Counted from the stretch's first letter, positions 33,851 through 42,788 are shown. The stretch: DNA of 64,000 nt from Streptomonospora salina (GCF_014204715.1 NZ_JACHLY010000001.1:3060501-3124500), one strand, 5' to 3'. The notes: generated by a model from the letters alone, not told the origin. Program-made: numbers and translations.

Positions 33851-34549
33851 ATGCGTAAGTTCCTCGTCTTTGTGATCTTCGTGCTGGTCGTGGTGGCTGT
33901 GGCCGACCGCGGCCTGCACTACGCGGCCGAGAGCGAGATCGCCTCGCGCGTCGAGCAGCAGTACGAGATGTCCTCCGAGCCGGAGGTCACCATCGGCGGC
34001 TTCCCCTTCCTCAACCAGGCCATCGGCGGCGAGTACGGCCGGATCCGGATCGTCACGGGCGCCGTCGTCGTCGACGACGTCCAGCTCGACCGCGTCGACG
34101 TCACGGCGCGCGACGTCACGGCGCCCCTGTCGGACTTGATGACCCGGCCCAGCGTGGTCGCCGACACCGCCGACGCGAAGGTCCTGCTGCCCTACAGCGA
34201 GCTGCAGAAGCGCCTGCCCGAAGGCATCGTGATCGAGAACGAGGACGGCCAGCCGCGCATGTCCGGCGACCTGGCCCTCGGCCAGTACAGCACGCCGGTC
34301 ACGGCCGACCTCGAAGTCGCCGTCGAGGACGGCTCCATCATGGTCACCCCCGCCGACATCGAAGTCGGCCAGAGCCGGCTCGGCGGAGCGGACCTGGTCG
34401 AGGACCTGCTGGCGCTGCAGGTGCCGGTTCCCGAGATGCCGTTCGGACTCAACGTCCAGGGCATCGAGGCGCTGCCCAACGGAGTCGAGGTCAACGCCGA
34501 AGCGGACGACGTCCAGCTCGTCGGCGGCTCCTCCCCGGCACAGGGGTAG
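33851..34549 (+). CDS. lmeA: DUF2993 protein, LmeA-like
   Basis: A 232-residue envelope protein with one N-terminal membrane helix (FLVFVIFVLVVVAVADRGL), then the DUF2993 domain with EPEVTIGGFPFLNQAIGGEYGRI. The mycobacterial member LmeA (Rv0817c) supports lipomannan mannose elongation and lies beside a thioredoxin gene, as here, which supports the name. The ATG at 33851 follows GGAGCG upstream. The tail SSPAQG is variable. Confidence 0.82.
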   Translation: MRKFLVFVIFVLVVVAVADRGLHYAAESEIASRVEQQYEMSSEPEVTIGGFPFLNQAIGGEYGRIRIVTGAVVVDDVQLDRVDVTARDVTAPLSDLMTRPSVVADTADAKVLLPYSELQKRLPEGIVIENEDGQPRMSGDLALGQYSTPVTADLEVAVEDGSIMVTPADIEVGQSRLGGADLVEDLLALQVPVPEMPFGLNVQGIEALPNGVEVNAEADDVQLVGGSSPAQG

Positions 34550-34553
34550 TCTC

Positions 34554-35105
34554 GTGGACGCGGGCGCAGTCGGCGCCGAAACGGCAGCGGGTACCGCCGC
34601 ACTCGTCGCGGTGCTGCTGGCCGGAACGGTGTTCGGGCTTCTGCGGCGGCGCCTCGACGGCCGGTTCCGCACCGCGCGCGGCGCCCGCCGCACACGCCCG
34701 CTGCCGACGGCGCAGCAGTCGCCAGGGGAGGAGGCGCCCGGTATGGACGCACAGCACGACGGGAGTGCGGGCGCTGCCGCAGACGGGGCCCCGCACGAGC
34801 TCACCGGCGGCGACCTGGGCGCCGGGCTGGGCGAGCGCGCGACACTGGTGCAGTTCTCCACCGCTTTCTGCCAGCCCTGCCGTGCGACCCGCAGCGTCCT
34901 CGCCGACGTGAGCGGCATGGTCGACGGTGTGGCCCATGTCGAGATCGACGCCGAGTCGCACCTGGACCTGGTGCGCCGGCTCGACGTGCTGCGCACGCCC
35001 ACGGTCCTGGTGCTCGACTCTGCCGGGCGCATCACCCGGAGGGCCGCCGGCCGGCCCCGCAAGGCCGACGTCATCGCCGCCCTGGGTGCGGCCGTAGCGG
35101 ACTAG
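34554..35105 (+). CDS. Membrane-anchored thioredoxin-family protein
   Basis: A 183-residue protein. An N-terminal membrane helix (about residues 12-32) and an Arg-rich, flexible linker lead into a thioredoxin domain with the redox motif CQPC (Cys106/Cys109) in VQFSTAFCQPCRATR, and a cis-Pro in VLRTPTVLVL. The GTG at 34554 starts 4 nt after the LmeA-like stop, so the two are coupled. The mycobacterial counterpart is ThiX (Rv0816c) by synteny. Confidence 0.88.
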   Translation: MDAGAVGAETAAGTAALVAVLLAGTVFGLLRRRLDGRFRTARGARRTRPLPTAQQSPGEEAPGMDAQHDGSAGAAADGAPHELTGGDLGAGLGERATLVQFSTAFCQPCRATRSVLADVSGMVDGVAHVEIDAESHLDLVRRLDVLRTPTVLVLDSAGRITRRAAGRPRKADVIAALGAAVAD

Positions 35106-35314
35106 GGACGATTTCCGCGGTGCCGAACCGTGTGGAGGCGCGGCCCGGAACCCGACGACCCGTCCGGGGGAGCCGCCGGAGCGGCCGATCCCGGCCCCGG
35201 AAGGCGCCGCACCGGAGTGCGGGCCGGGGGAATCCGCGAAACCCGGACCGGTCCACGGGTCTGTGAGCGGCCCCACCCGTGACATCGGCCTGCGCAGGCC
35301 GTATCATCGGAAGC

Positions 35315-35404
35315 GTGAGTTCTCCGACAGAGCCGTTTCTGACGAAGCGCCGCGCCGTGGACTTCTGCCACGTCGCCGCCGCGCTCTGTCGTGCTGTCAG
35401 CTAG
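35315..35404 (+). CDS. Putative Cys-containing leader peptide upstream of sulfur genes
   Basis: A 29-codon ORF (GTG to TAG) ending in FCHVAAALCRAVS after TKRRAVD. This form closely resembles the short leader peptides found ahead of sulfate, thiosulfate and sulfurtransferase genes in Streptomyces, thought to sense cysteine supply by ribosome stalling. It has two Cys codons, and about 108 nt separate it from the DUF4395 start. The mechanism is inferred from that family, not shown here. GGAAGC precedes the GTG. Confidence 0.75.
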   Translation: MSSPTEPFLTKRRAVDFCHVAAALCRAVS

Positions 35405-35512
35405 AGCCGAGCGCCCCGGGGCGTGACCCCGGTCCGCCGCTCGGCTGCGCGACCCGGCCGCCGGCCGCCCCTCGACTCCGCCAGCAGCACTCACCCGGGT
35501 GGGAACTCCACG

Positions 35513-35935
35513 ATGCAGGTCGACCCGCGAGGTCAACGCTTCGCCGCCGCCGTCACCACCGCAGTCCTCGCGACCGTGCTGGTCACCGGTAGCGCATGGC
35601 TCCTCGCCTTCCAGGCGCTCGTCTTCGCCGTGGCAGTCGTCGCCGGTGTGCGGCGCTCGCCCTACGGCCTGCTCTTCGCCTGGTGGATCCGCCCGTTCCT
35701 GGGACCGCCGCACGAGACCGAGGATTCCGCCCCGCCGCGCTTCGCCCAGGCGGTCGGGCTGGTCTTCGCCCTACTGGGCCTGGCCGGCTACCTCGCGGTC
35801 GGCGCCTGGCTGGGCGTCGCCGCCACCGCGTTCGCGCTCCTGGCCGCTTTCCTCAACACCGCCTTCGGCCTGTGCCTCGGCTGTGAGACGTACCTGGCGA
35901 TGCGCCGGCTGACCCCGGTGGGCCGCACCCCGTGA
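35513..35935 (+). CDS. DUF4395 membrane protein
   Basis: A 140-residue protein with about four membrane helices. The DUF4395 pattern includes VDPRGQRFAAAVT, FAWWIRPFLGPPHETEDSAPPRFAQ and the Cys-rich FGLCLGCETYLAMRR near the C-terminus, which resembles a redox or sulfur-binding site. It is typically encoded with thiosulfate sulfurtransferase and DUF1416, as here. The ATG at 35513 was chosen over an upstream frame. The function is unknown, but a sulfur role is likely. Confidence 0.88.
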   Translation: MQVDPRGQRFAAAVTTAVLATVLVTGSAWLLAFQALVFAVAVVAGVRRSPYGLLFAWWIRPFLGPPHETEDSAPPRFAQAVGLVFALLGLAGYLAVGAWLGVAATAFALLAAFLNTAFGLCLGCETYLAMRRLTPVGRTP

Positions 35936-36005
35936 CGGCGTTCGGCACCCCCGACCGCCTGCACGGCGACATGCACGATCGACCGATGATTCAAGGAGGT
36001 TCCCC

Positions 36006-36845
36006 ATGAGCCGCTCCGACGTCCTCGTGGACGCCGACTGGGTGGAGGCTCACCTCGACGACCCGAACGTCGTCCTCGTCGAAGTCGACGAGGACACCTC
36101 GGCGTACGACAAGGGCCACATCCGCAACGCCGTCAAGCTCGACTGGAAGACCGAACTCCAGGACCCGGTCCGCCGGGACTTCGTCGACCGCACCGGCTTC
36201 GAGAAGCTCCTCTCGGAGAAGGGCATCTCCAACGACGACACCGTCGTGCTCTACGGCGGAAACAACAACTGGTTCGCGGCCTACGCCTACTGGTACTTCC
36301 GCCTCTACGGCCACCAGGCCGTCAAGCTGCTCGACGGCGGCCGCAAGAAGTGGGAACTGGACTCCCGCGAGCTGGTCGACGACGTGCCCCAGCGCGCCGC
36401 TACCTCCTACCGCGCCCAGGAGCAGGACACCTCCATCCGCGCGTTCCGCGAAGAGGTCGTCGACTCCATCGGCAAGAAGGACCTGGTCGACGTCCGCTCG
36501 CCCGACGAGTTCGTCGGCAAGCTGCTGGCGCCGGCGCACCTGCCGCAGGAGACCGCGCAGCGGGCCGGGCACATCCCCACCGCGCGCAACATCCCCTGGT
36601 CCAAGACCGCCAACGACGACGGCACGTTCAAGAGCGACGAGGACCTGCGCAAGCTCTACACCGACGCCGGCGTGGACCTGAACAAGGACATCATCGCCTA
36701 CTGCCGTATCGGCGAGCGCTCGTCGCACACCTGGTTCGCGCTGCACGAGCTGCTGGGTCTGGACAACGTGAAGAACTACGACGGCTCCTGGACCGAGTAC
36801 GGCTCGCTGGTGGGCGTTCCGGTGGAACTGGGCGAGGCCAAGTAA
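36006..36845 (+). CDS. Thiosulfate sulfurtransferase (two-domain rhodanese)
   Basis: A 279-residue enzyme of the CysA/SseA type that moves sulfane sulfur from thiosulfate to acceptors. It has two rhodanese domains. The N-terminal one starts VDADWVEAHLDDPNVVLVEV. The C-terminal one contains the catalytic loop CRIGERS with Cys233. AAGGAGG lies just before the ATG. It is followed by DUF1416, as in Mycobacterium (CysA2/SseC2). Confidence 0.95.
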   Translation: MSRSDVLVDADWVEAHLDDPNVVLVEVDEDTSAYDKGHIRNAVKLDWKTELQDPVRRDFVDRTGFEKLLSEKGISNDDTVVLYGGNNNWFAAYAYWYFRLYGHQAVKLLDGGRKKWELDSRELVDDVPQRAATSYRAQEQDTSIRAFREEVVDSIGKKDLVDVRSPDEFVGKLLAPAHLPQETAQRAGHIPTARNIPWSKTANDDGTFKSDEDLRKLYTDAGVDLNKDIIAYCRIGERSSHTWFALHELLGLDNVKNYDGSWTEYGSLVGVPVELGEAK

Positions 36846-36914
36846 CGAGCGCCGCGCCGGGGCCGTCCGCGGTCCGGCGGCGGCCCGCAGGGCACTGAGC
36901 GAGGAGGACACGCA

Positions 36915-37223
36915 GTGAGCGACAACGGATGCGGCGCGCCGGTCGGCGGCGTCGCCCTGGCAGACGCCGACGCCGGTGACCAGGCGGTGATCCAGGGGGT
37001 CGTGCGTCGCGACGGCGCGCCGCTCAGCGGCGCTTACGCACGCCTGGTGAACAGCTCCGACGACTTCGTCGGCGAGGTGGCCACCGGCGAGGAGGGCACG
37101 TTCCGCTTCTTCGCCGCGAACGGCGCCTGGAAGGTCAAGGTGCTGGCCTCGAAGGGCTTCAGTGCCGAATACGAGGTCGAAGCCGAGACCGGAAAGGTGA
37201 TCGACCTCCAGGTCGACGCCTGA
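36915..37223 (+). CDS. DUF1416 protein (SseC-like)
   Basis: A 102-residue protein with an N-terminal NGCGAP cysteine and a beta-rich carboxypeptidase-regulatory-like fold (VIQGVVRRDGAPLSGAYARL, EEGTFRFFAANGAWKVKVLA). It is encoded immediately after the sulfurtransferase throughout actinobacteria. The function is unknown. The GTG at 36915 follows GAGGAGG. It is the last gene of the sulfur block, with a very strong terminator after it. Confidence 0.92.
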   Translation: MSDNGCGAPVGGVALADADAGDQAVIQGVVRRDGAPLSGAYARLVNSSDDFVGEVATGEEGTFRFFAANGAWKVKVLASKGFSAEYEVEAETGKVIDLQVDA

Positions 37224-37248
37224 GCACGGCCGCGACCGGATAACCGCG

Positions 37249-37294
37249 CGGACGCCGGTGCGGACGGGGCACGCCCCGTCGGCACCGGCGTCCG
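37249..37294 (+). terminator. Extended hairpin terminator after DUF1416
   Basis: The 13-bp outer arms (37249-37261 and 37282-37294) and 8-bp inner arms (37263-37270 and 37273-37280) are separated by only one G/G mismatch. It starts 26 nt beyond the stop. Confidence 0.85.
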
Positions 37295-37328
37295 TCGTAT
37301 GCGGGCGGCCCGGTGCACGCCCGGCGCC

Positions 37329-37355
37329 GCGGGCCGCCGCGCCGCGGCGGCCCGC
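37329..37355 (+). terminator. Second hairpin after DUF1416
   Basis: A perfect 12-bp stem (37329-37340 with 37344-37355) with a 3-nt loop lies 34 nt after the first terminator. Confidence 0.6.
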
Positions 37356-37555
37356 GCCCCCGCATCCCGTTCGCCGAGCGAACCGCGCCCCGCCGCCGCG
37401 CGTCGTACGCGGGCGGGTCGGCAGCGCGGACACCCCGGAGAGCCCTCCACCGAGCACCCGCCGAGAGCGGTTTCGCACCGCTTCTCCGGGTATACGACGC
37501 CCGAGCCGGCCCGACCTCGCCCAGCCCCTGAAGCGAACGGACCGTCCCACCGCCG

Positions 37556-38395
37556 ATGGACACCCTCGCCGTCGCCGCCGTTCTGACCGCCGCCCTCCTG
37601 CACGCGGTCTGGAACGCCATCGCCCACGCCATCACCGACCGGCTCGTGGGATTCGCGCTCATCGGCGCCGGCGGCACGGCGATCGGGGCCCTCGCGGCGC
37701 CCTTCGCCGGAACCCCCGATCCCGCGGCATGGCCGGCCCTGCTGGTCTCGGTAAGCCTGCACATCGCCTACATGGGCGGGCTCATGCTCTGCTACCGCCT
37801 CGGCGACTTCGGCCAGGTCTACCCACTCGCGCGCGGAACCGCGCCCTGGGCGGTGGCTCTGGCCGCCGCCGCGCTGCTGGGCGAGCACCTGCCCCCGGTC
37901 CGGCTGTGCGGCGTCCTGGTGGTGTCCGCCGGCCTGTGCGCCCTGGCCTTCGCCCACGGAAGGCCCACGCGCGCCCGGCTGCCCGCCATCGGCGCCGCCC
38001 TGGCCACCGGGCTGATGATCGCCGCATACACCCTCGTCGACGGGTTCGGCGTGCGCGCCTCCGGCGACCCGCTCGCCTACGTCTCCTGGATGATGCTGCT
38101 GCAGGGCCCGTTCTACGGCCTCGTGGCGCTCGTCGTGCGCCGCGGGAGGCTCACCGCCCAGGTCCGGCCGGTGTGGCGGATCGGCCTGCTGGGCGGTGCG
38201 CTGTCGACGACCGCTTACGGCCTGGTCCTGTGGGCGCAGACGATCGGCACGCTGGCGGGAGTGGCGGCCCTGCGCGAGACCGGCATCGTCTTCGGCGCAC
38301 TCATCGGAACCGTGTTCTTCGGAGAACGCTTCGGACGGGTACGCGCGGCCGCGGCAGCCGGAGTCGCGATCGGTGCAGTGCTGCTCAACGCCTGA
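37556..38395 (+). CDS. EamA/DMT-superfamily transporter
   Basis: A 279-residue membrane protein with about nine to ten hydrophobic segments arranged as two EamA repeats. It has LTAALLHAVWNAIAHAITD at the N-terminus, YPLARGTAPWAVALAAAALLGE at the end of the first repeat, and ALRETGIVFGALIGTVFFGERFG at the end of the second, all typical drug/metabolite exporter signatures. The substrate cannot be inferred. It is a single gene with its own terminator. Confidence 0.88.
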   Translation: MDTLAVAAVLTAALLHAVWNAIAHAITDRLVGFALIGAGGTAIGALAAPFAGTPDPAAWPALLVSVSLHIAYMGGLMLCYRLGDFGQVYPLARGTAPWAVALAAAALLGEHLPPVRLCGVLVVSAGLCALAFAHGRPTRARLPAIGAALATGLMIAAYTLVDGFGVRASGDPLAYVSWMMLLQGPFYGLVALVVRRGRLTAQVRPVWRIGLLGGALSTTAYGLVLWAQTIGTLAGVAALRETGIVFGALIGTVFFGERFGRVRAAAAAGVAIGAVLLNA

Positions 38396-38449
38396 AAGCA
38401 CCCGCCCGGCGCCCTGCGGCCCGCCGGCGTCCCGCCCGCCCCCGCCCGC

Positions 38450-38470
38450 GCAGCGGTCGCGTTCCGCTGC
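38450..38470 (+). terminator. Terminator of the DMT transporter
   Basis: GCAGCGG (38450-38456) pairs with CCGCTGC (38464-38470), followed by CGTTTCG, and lies 55 nt after the stop. Confidence 0.6.
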
Positions 38471-38584
38471 CGTTTCGTGACAACACGCAGACCCGGTGCC
38501 ACCATCTGCGGTAGTCTCCGCACGATCTCCGCATACCGCGCGATGCCGACCCGGCCGCCCCCGCCGGGCTGGAGGTGCTTCGAG

Positions 38585-40600
38585 GTGGCCGACCCCCCGT
38601 CGGGAACCCAGCCGAGTCCGACCTACCTCGGGTGGCGCTACGAGGTGCCGACGCCCGATCCCGGGCCGCCGCCGCAGCGCCCCTCGCCCGGAGACCGGGC
38701 GGATCCCAGCCCTGAGTGGATCTCTGCGCAACGGGAGGACGAGGCCCGCACCCACCGCCCGCTGTACGCCGCGCTGGCGGTCCTGGGCGGCGTCGCACTG
38801 CTGTGCGTGCCGCTGTGGCCGCTGCGCGTGCTTCCCGGGCCGGTCGTCTTCGGGGCGTTGTCGGCGTGCGCCGCCGTCGCCCTGCCCATCGCCGTCGCCC
38901 TCGTCCAGGGCCGCCGCGTCACCCGCGACCGGCTGCGCCTGGAAGAGCGGCGTGTGGAATCCGAGCGGGCCGCCCGCGAACGCGACCTCCGCGAACGCCA
39001 AGAGGAGCACGCCCGCGCCTACGAAGCGTGGCAGGCCCGCAAACGCGCCTACGAAGCCCAACCCCGCTGGTACGGCGTGCGCCCGCCCGACGGTTCCCGG
39101 GCCGTCGTCGTGGCGGGCGGCGACGACACCGGATGGTCGGCGCTGGTGACCACCGTGGGCGCCTCGGCGCTGCGCGTCGGCGGCGACCTCACCGTCGTCG
39201 ACCTCTCCGGCCGCGGCACCGCCGCCGAGCTGTGCGCACTGGTCAAACGCTCCGCCGTGGTCCCCCGCATATGGGTCCTGCCGGCCGACCTGCCGCGGAT
39301 GAATCTGGGCACCAACGTTCCGGCGGACCGGCGCGCCCGCATCCTGGCCGCGCTGGCCGGCGCCGCCGACGCCACGACCGACACCGGCGCCGACGAGGCG
39401 CTGCTGCTGGGGCTGCTGGAGGTGCTGGGCCCCCAGAGCGGCGTCGCCGCGGTGATCGGCGGGCTACGGGCGCTGAGCACGCCGCCCGGGGATCCCGCGA
39501 GCGACGACGCCGACCCCGACCTCGGCCCGATCCCGGCCGCGCAGCGCGCGAAACTGCGTTCCCGGTGCGGCGGCACCCGGGCGGTGCGGGAACGCGCCTG
39601 GAAGCTGGAGGCGCGGCTGTCCCCCTTCGAGGGCGTCGGGCGCCGGGCCGCCGAAGAGCCCTACGCCCAAGTCAAAGTCGTCGCCACCGACCGCACGCTG
39701 AGCGACGCCGCCGCGCGGGCCTACGGCACCTACACCGCGGCGGCGCTGAGCGAGCTGCTGGAGATGCGCGCGACCCGCGCGCCGGCGCCCGCACGCCCCT
39801 GGCAGCACACGATCGTGGTCGCCGGCGCCGAAGCGCTGCCCGCACACGCGCTCGACCGCCTCGGAGCGACCGCCTCGGCCGGCGGAGCGGGGCTGGTGCT
39901 GCTGTTCCGCGAGGTCGACGAGGACGCCGAGCACCGGTTGCGGGGCGAGGGGAGCGTTCCCGTCGTCATGCGCCAGCCCACCGCCGCGGCGGCTACGCGC
40001 ATGCTGCGGGTGCTGTTCGGACCCGGCGGCGCGGATCGGGAGCGGGCCGGCCCCGGCACGGCGCCCGCGTTGCGAATGCACCGGCTCACCGAGGTCATCG
40101 GCGAGGCACTGCGCGGCTCCGTAGCCGACGGCTATGTCGGCGACACCGCCGAGGACGTCACGGCGCCGGTCTCGATGCGCAACGCAGCGGCCTCCGTGGC
40201 GCCGCTGGACCTGGCCCGGCACATCCGCACCGCCACCACCTGGGGGCGCACCACCGCCCAGGCGGCGGGCATCGGCGGCGAACCCCCCGGCGAACCGGAA
40301 CGCGCCGAGGACGCGCTCAGCGGCCACCGCGCCGACGCGCACGGACTGTGCACGCTGCCGCCGACCGCCATGGTCGTGCCCGGCGCGGACGGCCCCGTCC
40401 TCGCCGACGCCAACCCCGGCATCCTGACCCTGCCCACCGCCACGCTCGGCACCGTCGGAGCCGCCCCCGACGCGCCGGTGCCGACCACGGCCGAGGCCGA
40501 GGCCGCCGGCGGGGGGCGCGGGGCGGCGCGGGACGAGCCCCCGCCCAACCTCGGCCCGCCGCCCGAACGGCTCGACTGGCGCGCGGCCGGCACGACCTAG
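38585..40600 (+). CDS. Large membrane protein of unknown function, possible degenerate RecA/FtsK-like ATPase fold
   Basis: A 671-residue protein that I do not recognise. The GTG at 38585 has GGAGG at 9-nt spacing and is preferred over longer frames from 38477. A Pro-rich N-terminus leads to two membrane helices (about residues 55-100) and an Arg/Glu coiled coil (about 105-150). A large cytoplasmic part follows, with AVVVAGGDDTGWSALVTTVGASALRVGG, a MNLGTNVPADRRARILAALAG segment and HTIVVAGAEALPAHALDRL, resembling the strand-and-loop layout of FtsK/TraM-type ATPases. No Walker A lysine is visible. The Pro/Ala-rich tail is disordered. It is not obviously horizontally acquired. Confidence 0.6.
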   Translation: MADPPSGTQPSPTYLGWRYEVPTPDPGPPPQRPSPGDRADPSPEWISAQREDEARTHRPLYAALAVLGGVALLCVPLWPLRVLPGPVVFGALSACAAVALPIAVALVQGRRVTRDRLRLEERRVESERAARERDLRERQEEHARAYEAWQARKRAYEAQPRWYGVRPPDGSRAVVVAGGDDTGWSALVTTVGASALRVGGDLTVVDLSGRGTAAELCALVKRSAVVPRIWVLPADLPRMNLGTNVPADRRARILAALAGAADATTDTGADEALLLGLLEVLGPQSGVAAVIGGLRALSTPPGDPASDDADPDLGPIPAAQRAKLRSRCGGTRAVRERAWKLEARLSPFEGVGRRAAEEPYAQVKVVATDRTLSDAAARAYGTYTAAALSELLEMRATRAPAPARPWQHTIVVAGAEALPAHALDRLGATASAGGAGLVLLFREVDEDAEHRLRGEGSVPVVMRQPTAAAATRMLRVLFGPGGADRERAGPGTAPALRMHRLTEVIGEALRGSVADGYVGDTAEDVTAPVSMRNAAASVAPLDLARHIRTATTWGRTTAQAAGIGGEPPGEPERAEDALSGHRADAHGLCTLPPTAMVVPGADGPVLADANPGILTLPTATLGTVGAAPDAPVPTTAEAEAAGGGRGAARDEPPPNLGPPPERLDWRAAGTT

Positions 40601-40620
40601 GTGTGATGTCCCGGCCCAGC

Positions 40621-40638
40621 GCGCCGCGGTCGCGGCGC
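40621..40638 (+). terminator. Hairpin after the large membrane protein
   Basis: An 8-bp palindromic stem (40621-40628 with 40631-40638), about 20 nt after the stop and before murT. Confidence 0.45.
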
Positions 40639-40789
40639 GGCGCGGCGCGTCCGCTCCGGTACTCTGGCCGCCTCACCCGCCCGGCGCGCTCCGGCGGATC
40701 AGTGCGGTCCGGGCAGGGCAATAGTCTGGGATGTGCCGCCTGGCGCCCAGGCGCACCGCAATCTCTCTCATTCGAACGTTGTGGGGATC

Positions 40790-42046
40790 ATGAGCGAACT
40801 TCCCTTGCGTGCCCAACTGGCCGCGGTCGTGGGTAAGGGCGCGGCCTCGCTCTCCCGGGCCACCGGGCGCGGCGACGGCTCCGTCATCGGCGGAAAGATC
40901 GCGCTCAAGGTCGAACCCGACCTGCTCGCCCAGCTGTCGCGCGGCCGCCGGGTCGCTCTGGTGAGCGCGACCAACGGCAAGACCACGACGACGCGGCTGA
41001 TCGCGTCGGCGCTGCGGGAGCTCGGTCCCGTCGCCACCAACGAGCACGGCGCCAACATGCCCACCGGCCACATCACCGCCCTGGGCAACCAGCCCGACGT
41101 CCGCGAGGCCGTACTGGAGGTCGACGAGAAGTACCTGCCGCGGGTGCTGGAGGCGACCAACGCGGCGGTGGTCGTGCTGATGAACCTCAGCCGCGACCAG
41201 ATGGACCGCGCCTCCGAGATCAACCTCCTGGCCAAGAAGTGGCGCGAGGCGCTCGGCCGCACCCAGGCCCACGTCGTCGCCAACGCCGACGATCCACTGG
41301 TGGCCTGGGCCGGGCTGGGCGCCAACTACGCCACGTGGGTCTCGGCGGGGCAGCGTTGGAAAGAGGACTCCTGGTGCTGCCCGGAGTGCGGCGGCCACCT
41401 CAAGCGCGACCCCGATCCGCACTGGGAGTGCCCGGAGTGCGGCATGCGCCGCCCCGACGCCACCTGGTCGGTCGACAACGACGACGACAGCGTGGTCGAC
41501 CCCGGCGGTCAGCGCTGGCCCCTGCGCCTGAGCCTGCCCGGCGACGCCAACCGCGCCAACGCCGCGACCGCGATGGCGACCGCGGCGGCCTACGGACTCC
41601 AACCCGCGCAGTCCCTGCCGCGCCTGCAGGAGATCCGCTCGGTCGCCGGGCGCTACACCTCGGTCGTCACCGACGGCGTCGAGGTCCGGCTGCTGCTGTC
41701 CAAGAACCCCGCCGGCTGGCTGGAGTCCTTCTCCGTGCTCGACCCGCCGCGGGTTCCGGTGATCCTGTCGGTCAACGCGCAGATCCCCGACGGCAAGGAC
41801 ACCTCCTGGCTGTGGGACGTCGACTACTCGGTGCTGCGCGGCCGCCGCGTGTTCGTGATGGGCGAGCGGCGCACCGACCTGGCGCTGCGCCTGGAGACCG
41901 ACGAAGTCCCCTTCGAGGTCGCCGACCGGGTCAGTGACGTGGTCGCCAAGGTCACGGCCGAGAGCCCCGACATCACCAAGCTGGACGTCATCGCCAACTA
42001 CACGGCGTTCCAGCAGATCCGCGCCGACTACGGCCGCGTCGAGTAG
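40790..42046 (+). CDS. murT: Lipid II isoglutaminyl synthase subunit MurT
   Basis: The Mur-ligase-like subunit that amidates the D-Glu of lipid II with GatD. The 418-residue protein has the ATP loop VSATNGKTTTTRLI (residues 58-71) and a Cys4 zinc ribbon inserted in the middle domain (about residues 195-222: CPECGGHLK and CPECGMRRPD), known from MurT structures. The C-terminal DUF1727 domain ends the protein. The ATG at 40790 fits the family N-terminus (MSELPLRAQLAAVVGK). It is followed 18 nt later by gatD. Confidence 0.95.
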   Translation: MSELPLRAQLAAVVGKGAASLSRATGRGDGSVIGGKIALKVEPDLLAQLSRGRRVALVSATNGKTTTTRLIASALRELGPVATNEHGANMPTGHITALGNQPDVREAVLEVDEKYLPRVLEATNAAVVVLMNLSRDQMDRASEINLLAKKWREALGRTQAHVVANADDPLVAWAGLGANYATWVSAGQRWKEDSWCCPECGGHLKRDPDPHWECPECGMRRPDATWSVDNDDDSVVDPGGQRWPLRLSLPGDANRANAATAMATAAAYGLQPAQSLPRLQEIRSVAGRYTSVVTDGVEVRLLLSKNPAGWLESFSVLDPPRVPVILSVNAQIPDGKDTSWLWDVDYSVLRGRRVFVMGERRTDLALRLETDEVPFEVADRVSDVVAKVTAESPDITKLDVIANYTAFQQIRADYGRVE

Positions 42047-42064
42047 GACACGGAAGGGCATCTG

Positions 42065-42775
42065 ATGAGCGACACCAGCAGCGTACTGCGCATCGTGTGG
42101 ATCTACCCCGACCTGCTCAGCACCTACGGCGACCAGGGCAACGCGCTGATCCTGCGCCGCCGCGCCGAGCAGCGCGGCATCAGGACCGAGATCCTGCACG
42201 TCTACTCCAGCGACCCGGTTCCCGCCGAAGGCGACGTCTACCTGCTCGGCGGCGGCGAGGACCGGCCGCAGACCCTCGCGGCCGACCGGCTGCGCGCCGA
42301 CGGCGGCCTCAAGCGCGCCGCGGAGCGCGGCGCGGCGGTGCTGGCGGTCTGCGCGGGCTACCAGATCGTCGGCCAGAGCTACGGTGACGACGACGACAAC
42401 CCGCTGCCCGGCGTGGGGATCCTGGACATCCACAGCGGGCGCGGCGAGACCCGCGCGGTCGGCGAGATCGTCGCCGACGTCGCCCCCGAACTGGGCGGTG
42501 GCCGCATCACCGGATTCGAGAACCACCAGGGCCGCACCAGCCTGGGACCGGCCGCCACACCGCTGTCGCAGACCGTGACCGGAATCGGCAACGACGGCAG
42601 CACCGAGGGCGCCTACCAGGGACAGGTGCTGGGCACCTACCTGCACGGCCCCGCCCTGCCGCGCAACCCGCAGTTGGCCGATCTGCTGCTGCGGATGCGC
42701 GTGGGCGGACTCGCCCCGCTCGCCCCGTCGTGGGGCGAGGCTCTGCACGAGGAGCGGCTGGCGGCCGCCCTGTAG
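42065..42775 (+). CDS. gatD: Lipid II isoglutaminyl synthase subunit GatD
   Basis: A 236-residue class I glutamine amidotransferase of the CobB/CobQ-like type, which supplies ammonia to MurT. The nucleophile is Cys96 in AVLAVCAGYQIVGQ. LLGGGEDRPQTLAA, GFENHQGRT and a late His in GTYLHGPALPRNP complete the site. The ATG follows GGAAGGG at 42054-42060. With murT it forms the essential lipid II amidation pair. Confidence 0.95.
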   Translation: MSDTSSVLRIVWIYPDLLSTYGDQGNALILRRRAEQRGIRTEILHVYSSDPVPAEGDVYLLGGGEDRPQTLAADRLRADGGLKRAAERGAAVLAVCAGYQIVGQSYGDDDDNPLPGVGILDIHSGRGETRAVGEIVADVAPELGGGRITGFENHQGRTSLGPAATPLSQTVTGIGNDGSTEGAYQGQVLGTYLHGPALPRNPQLADLLLRMRVGGLAPLAPSWGEALHEERLAAAL

Positions 42776-42788
42776 CCGCCCGGCCCGC

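Larger units (their letters stand above)
37224..37555. other. Intergenic region with double terminator after the sulfur block
   Basis: A 332-bp gap. It contains two strong hairpins (37249-37294 and 37329-37355) and no supported gene; the remaining 200 bp must hold the DMT transporter promoter. Confidence 0.65.

Noticed and set aside
35795-36845. Reading the rhodanese as fused to DUF4395
   Set aside because: Separate starts with good ribosome sites and 70 bp between the genes show two proteins.
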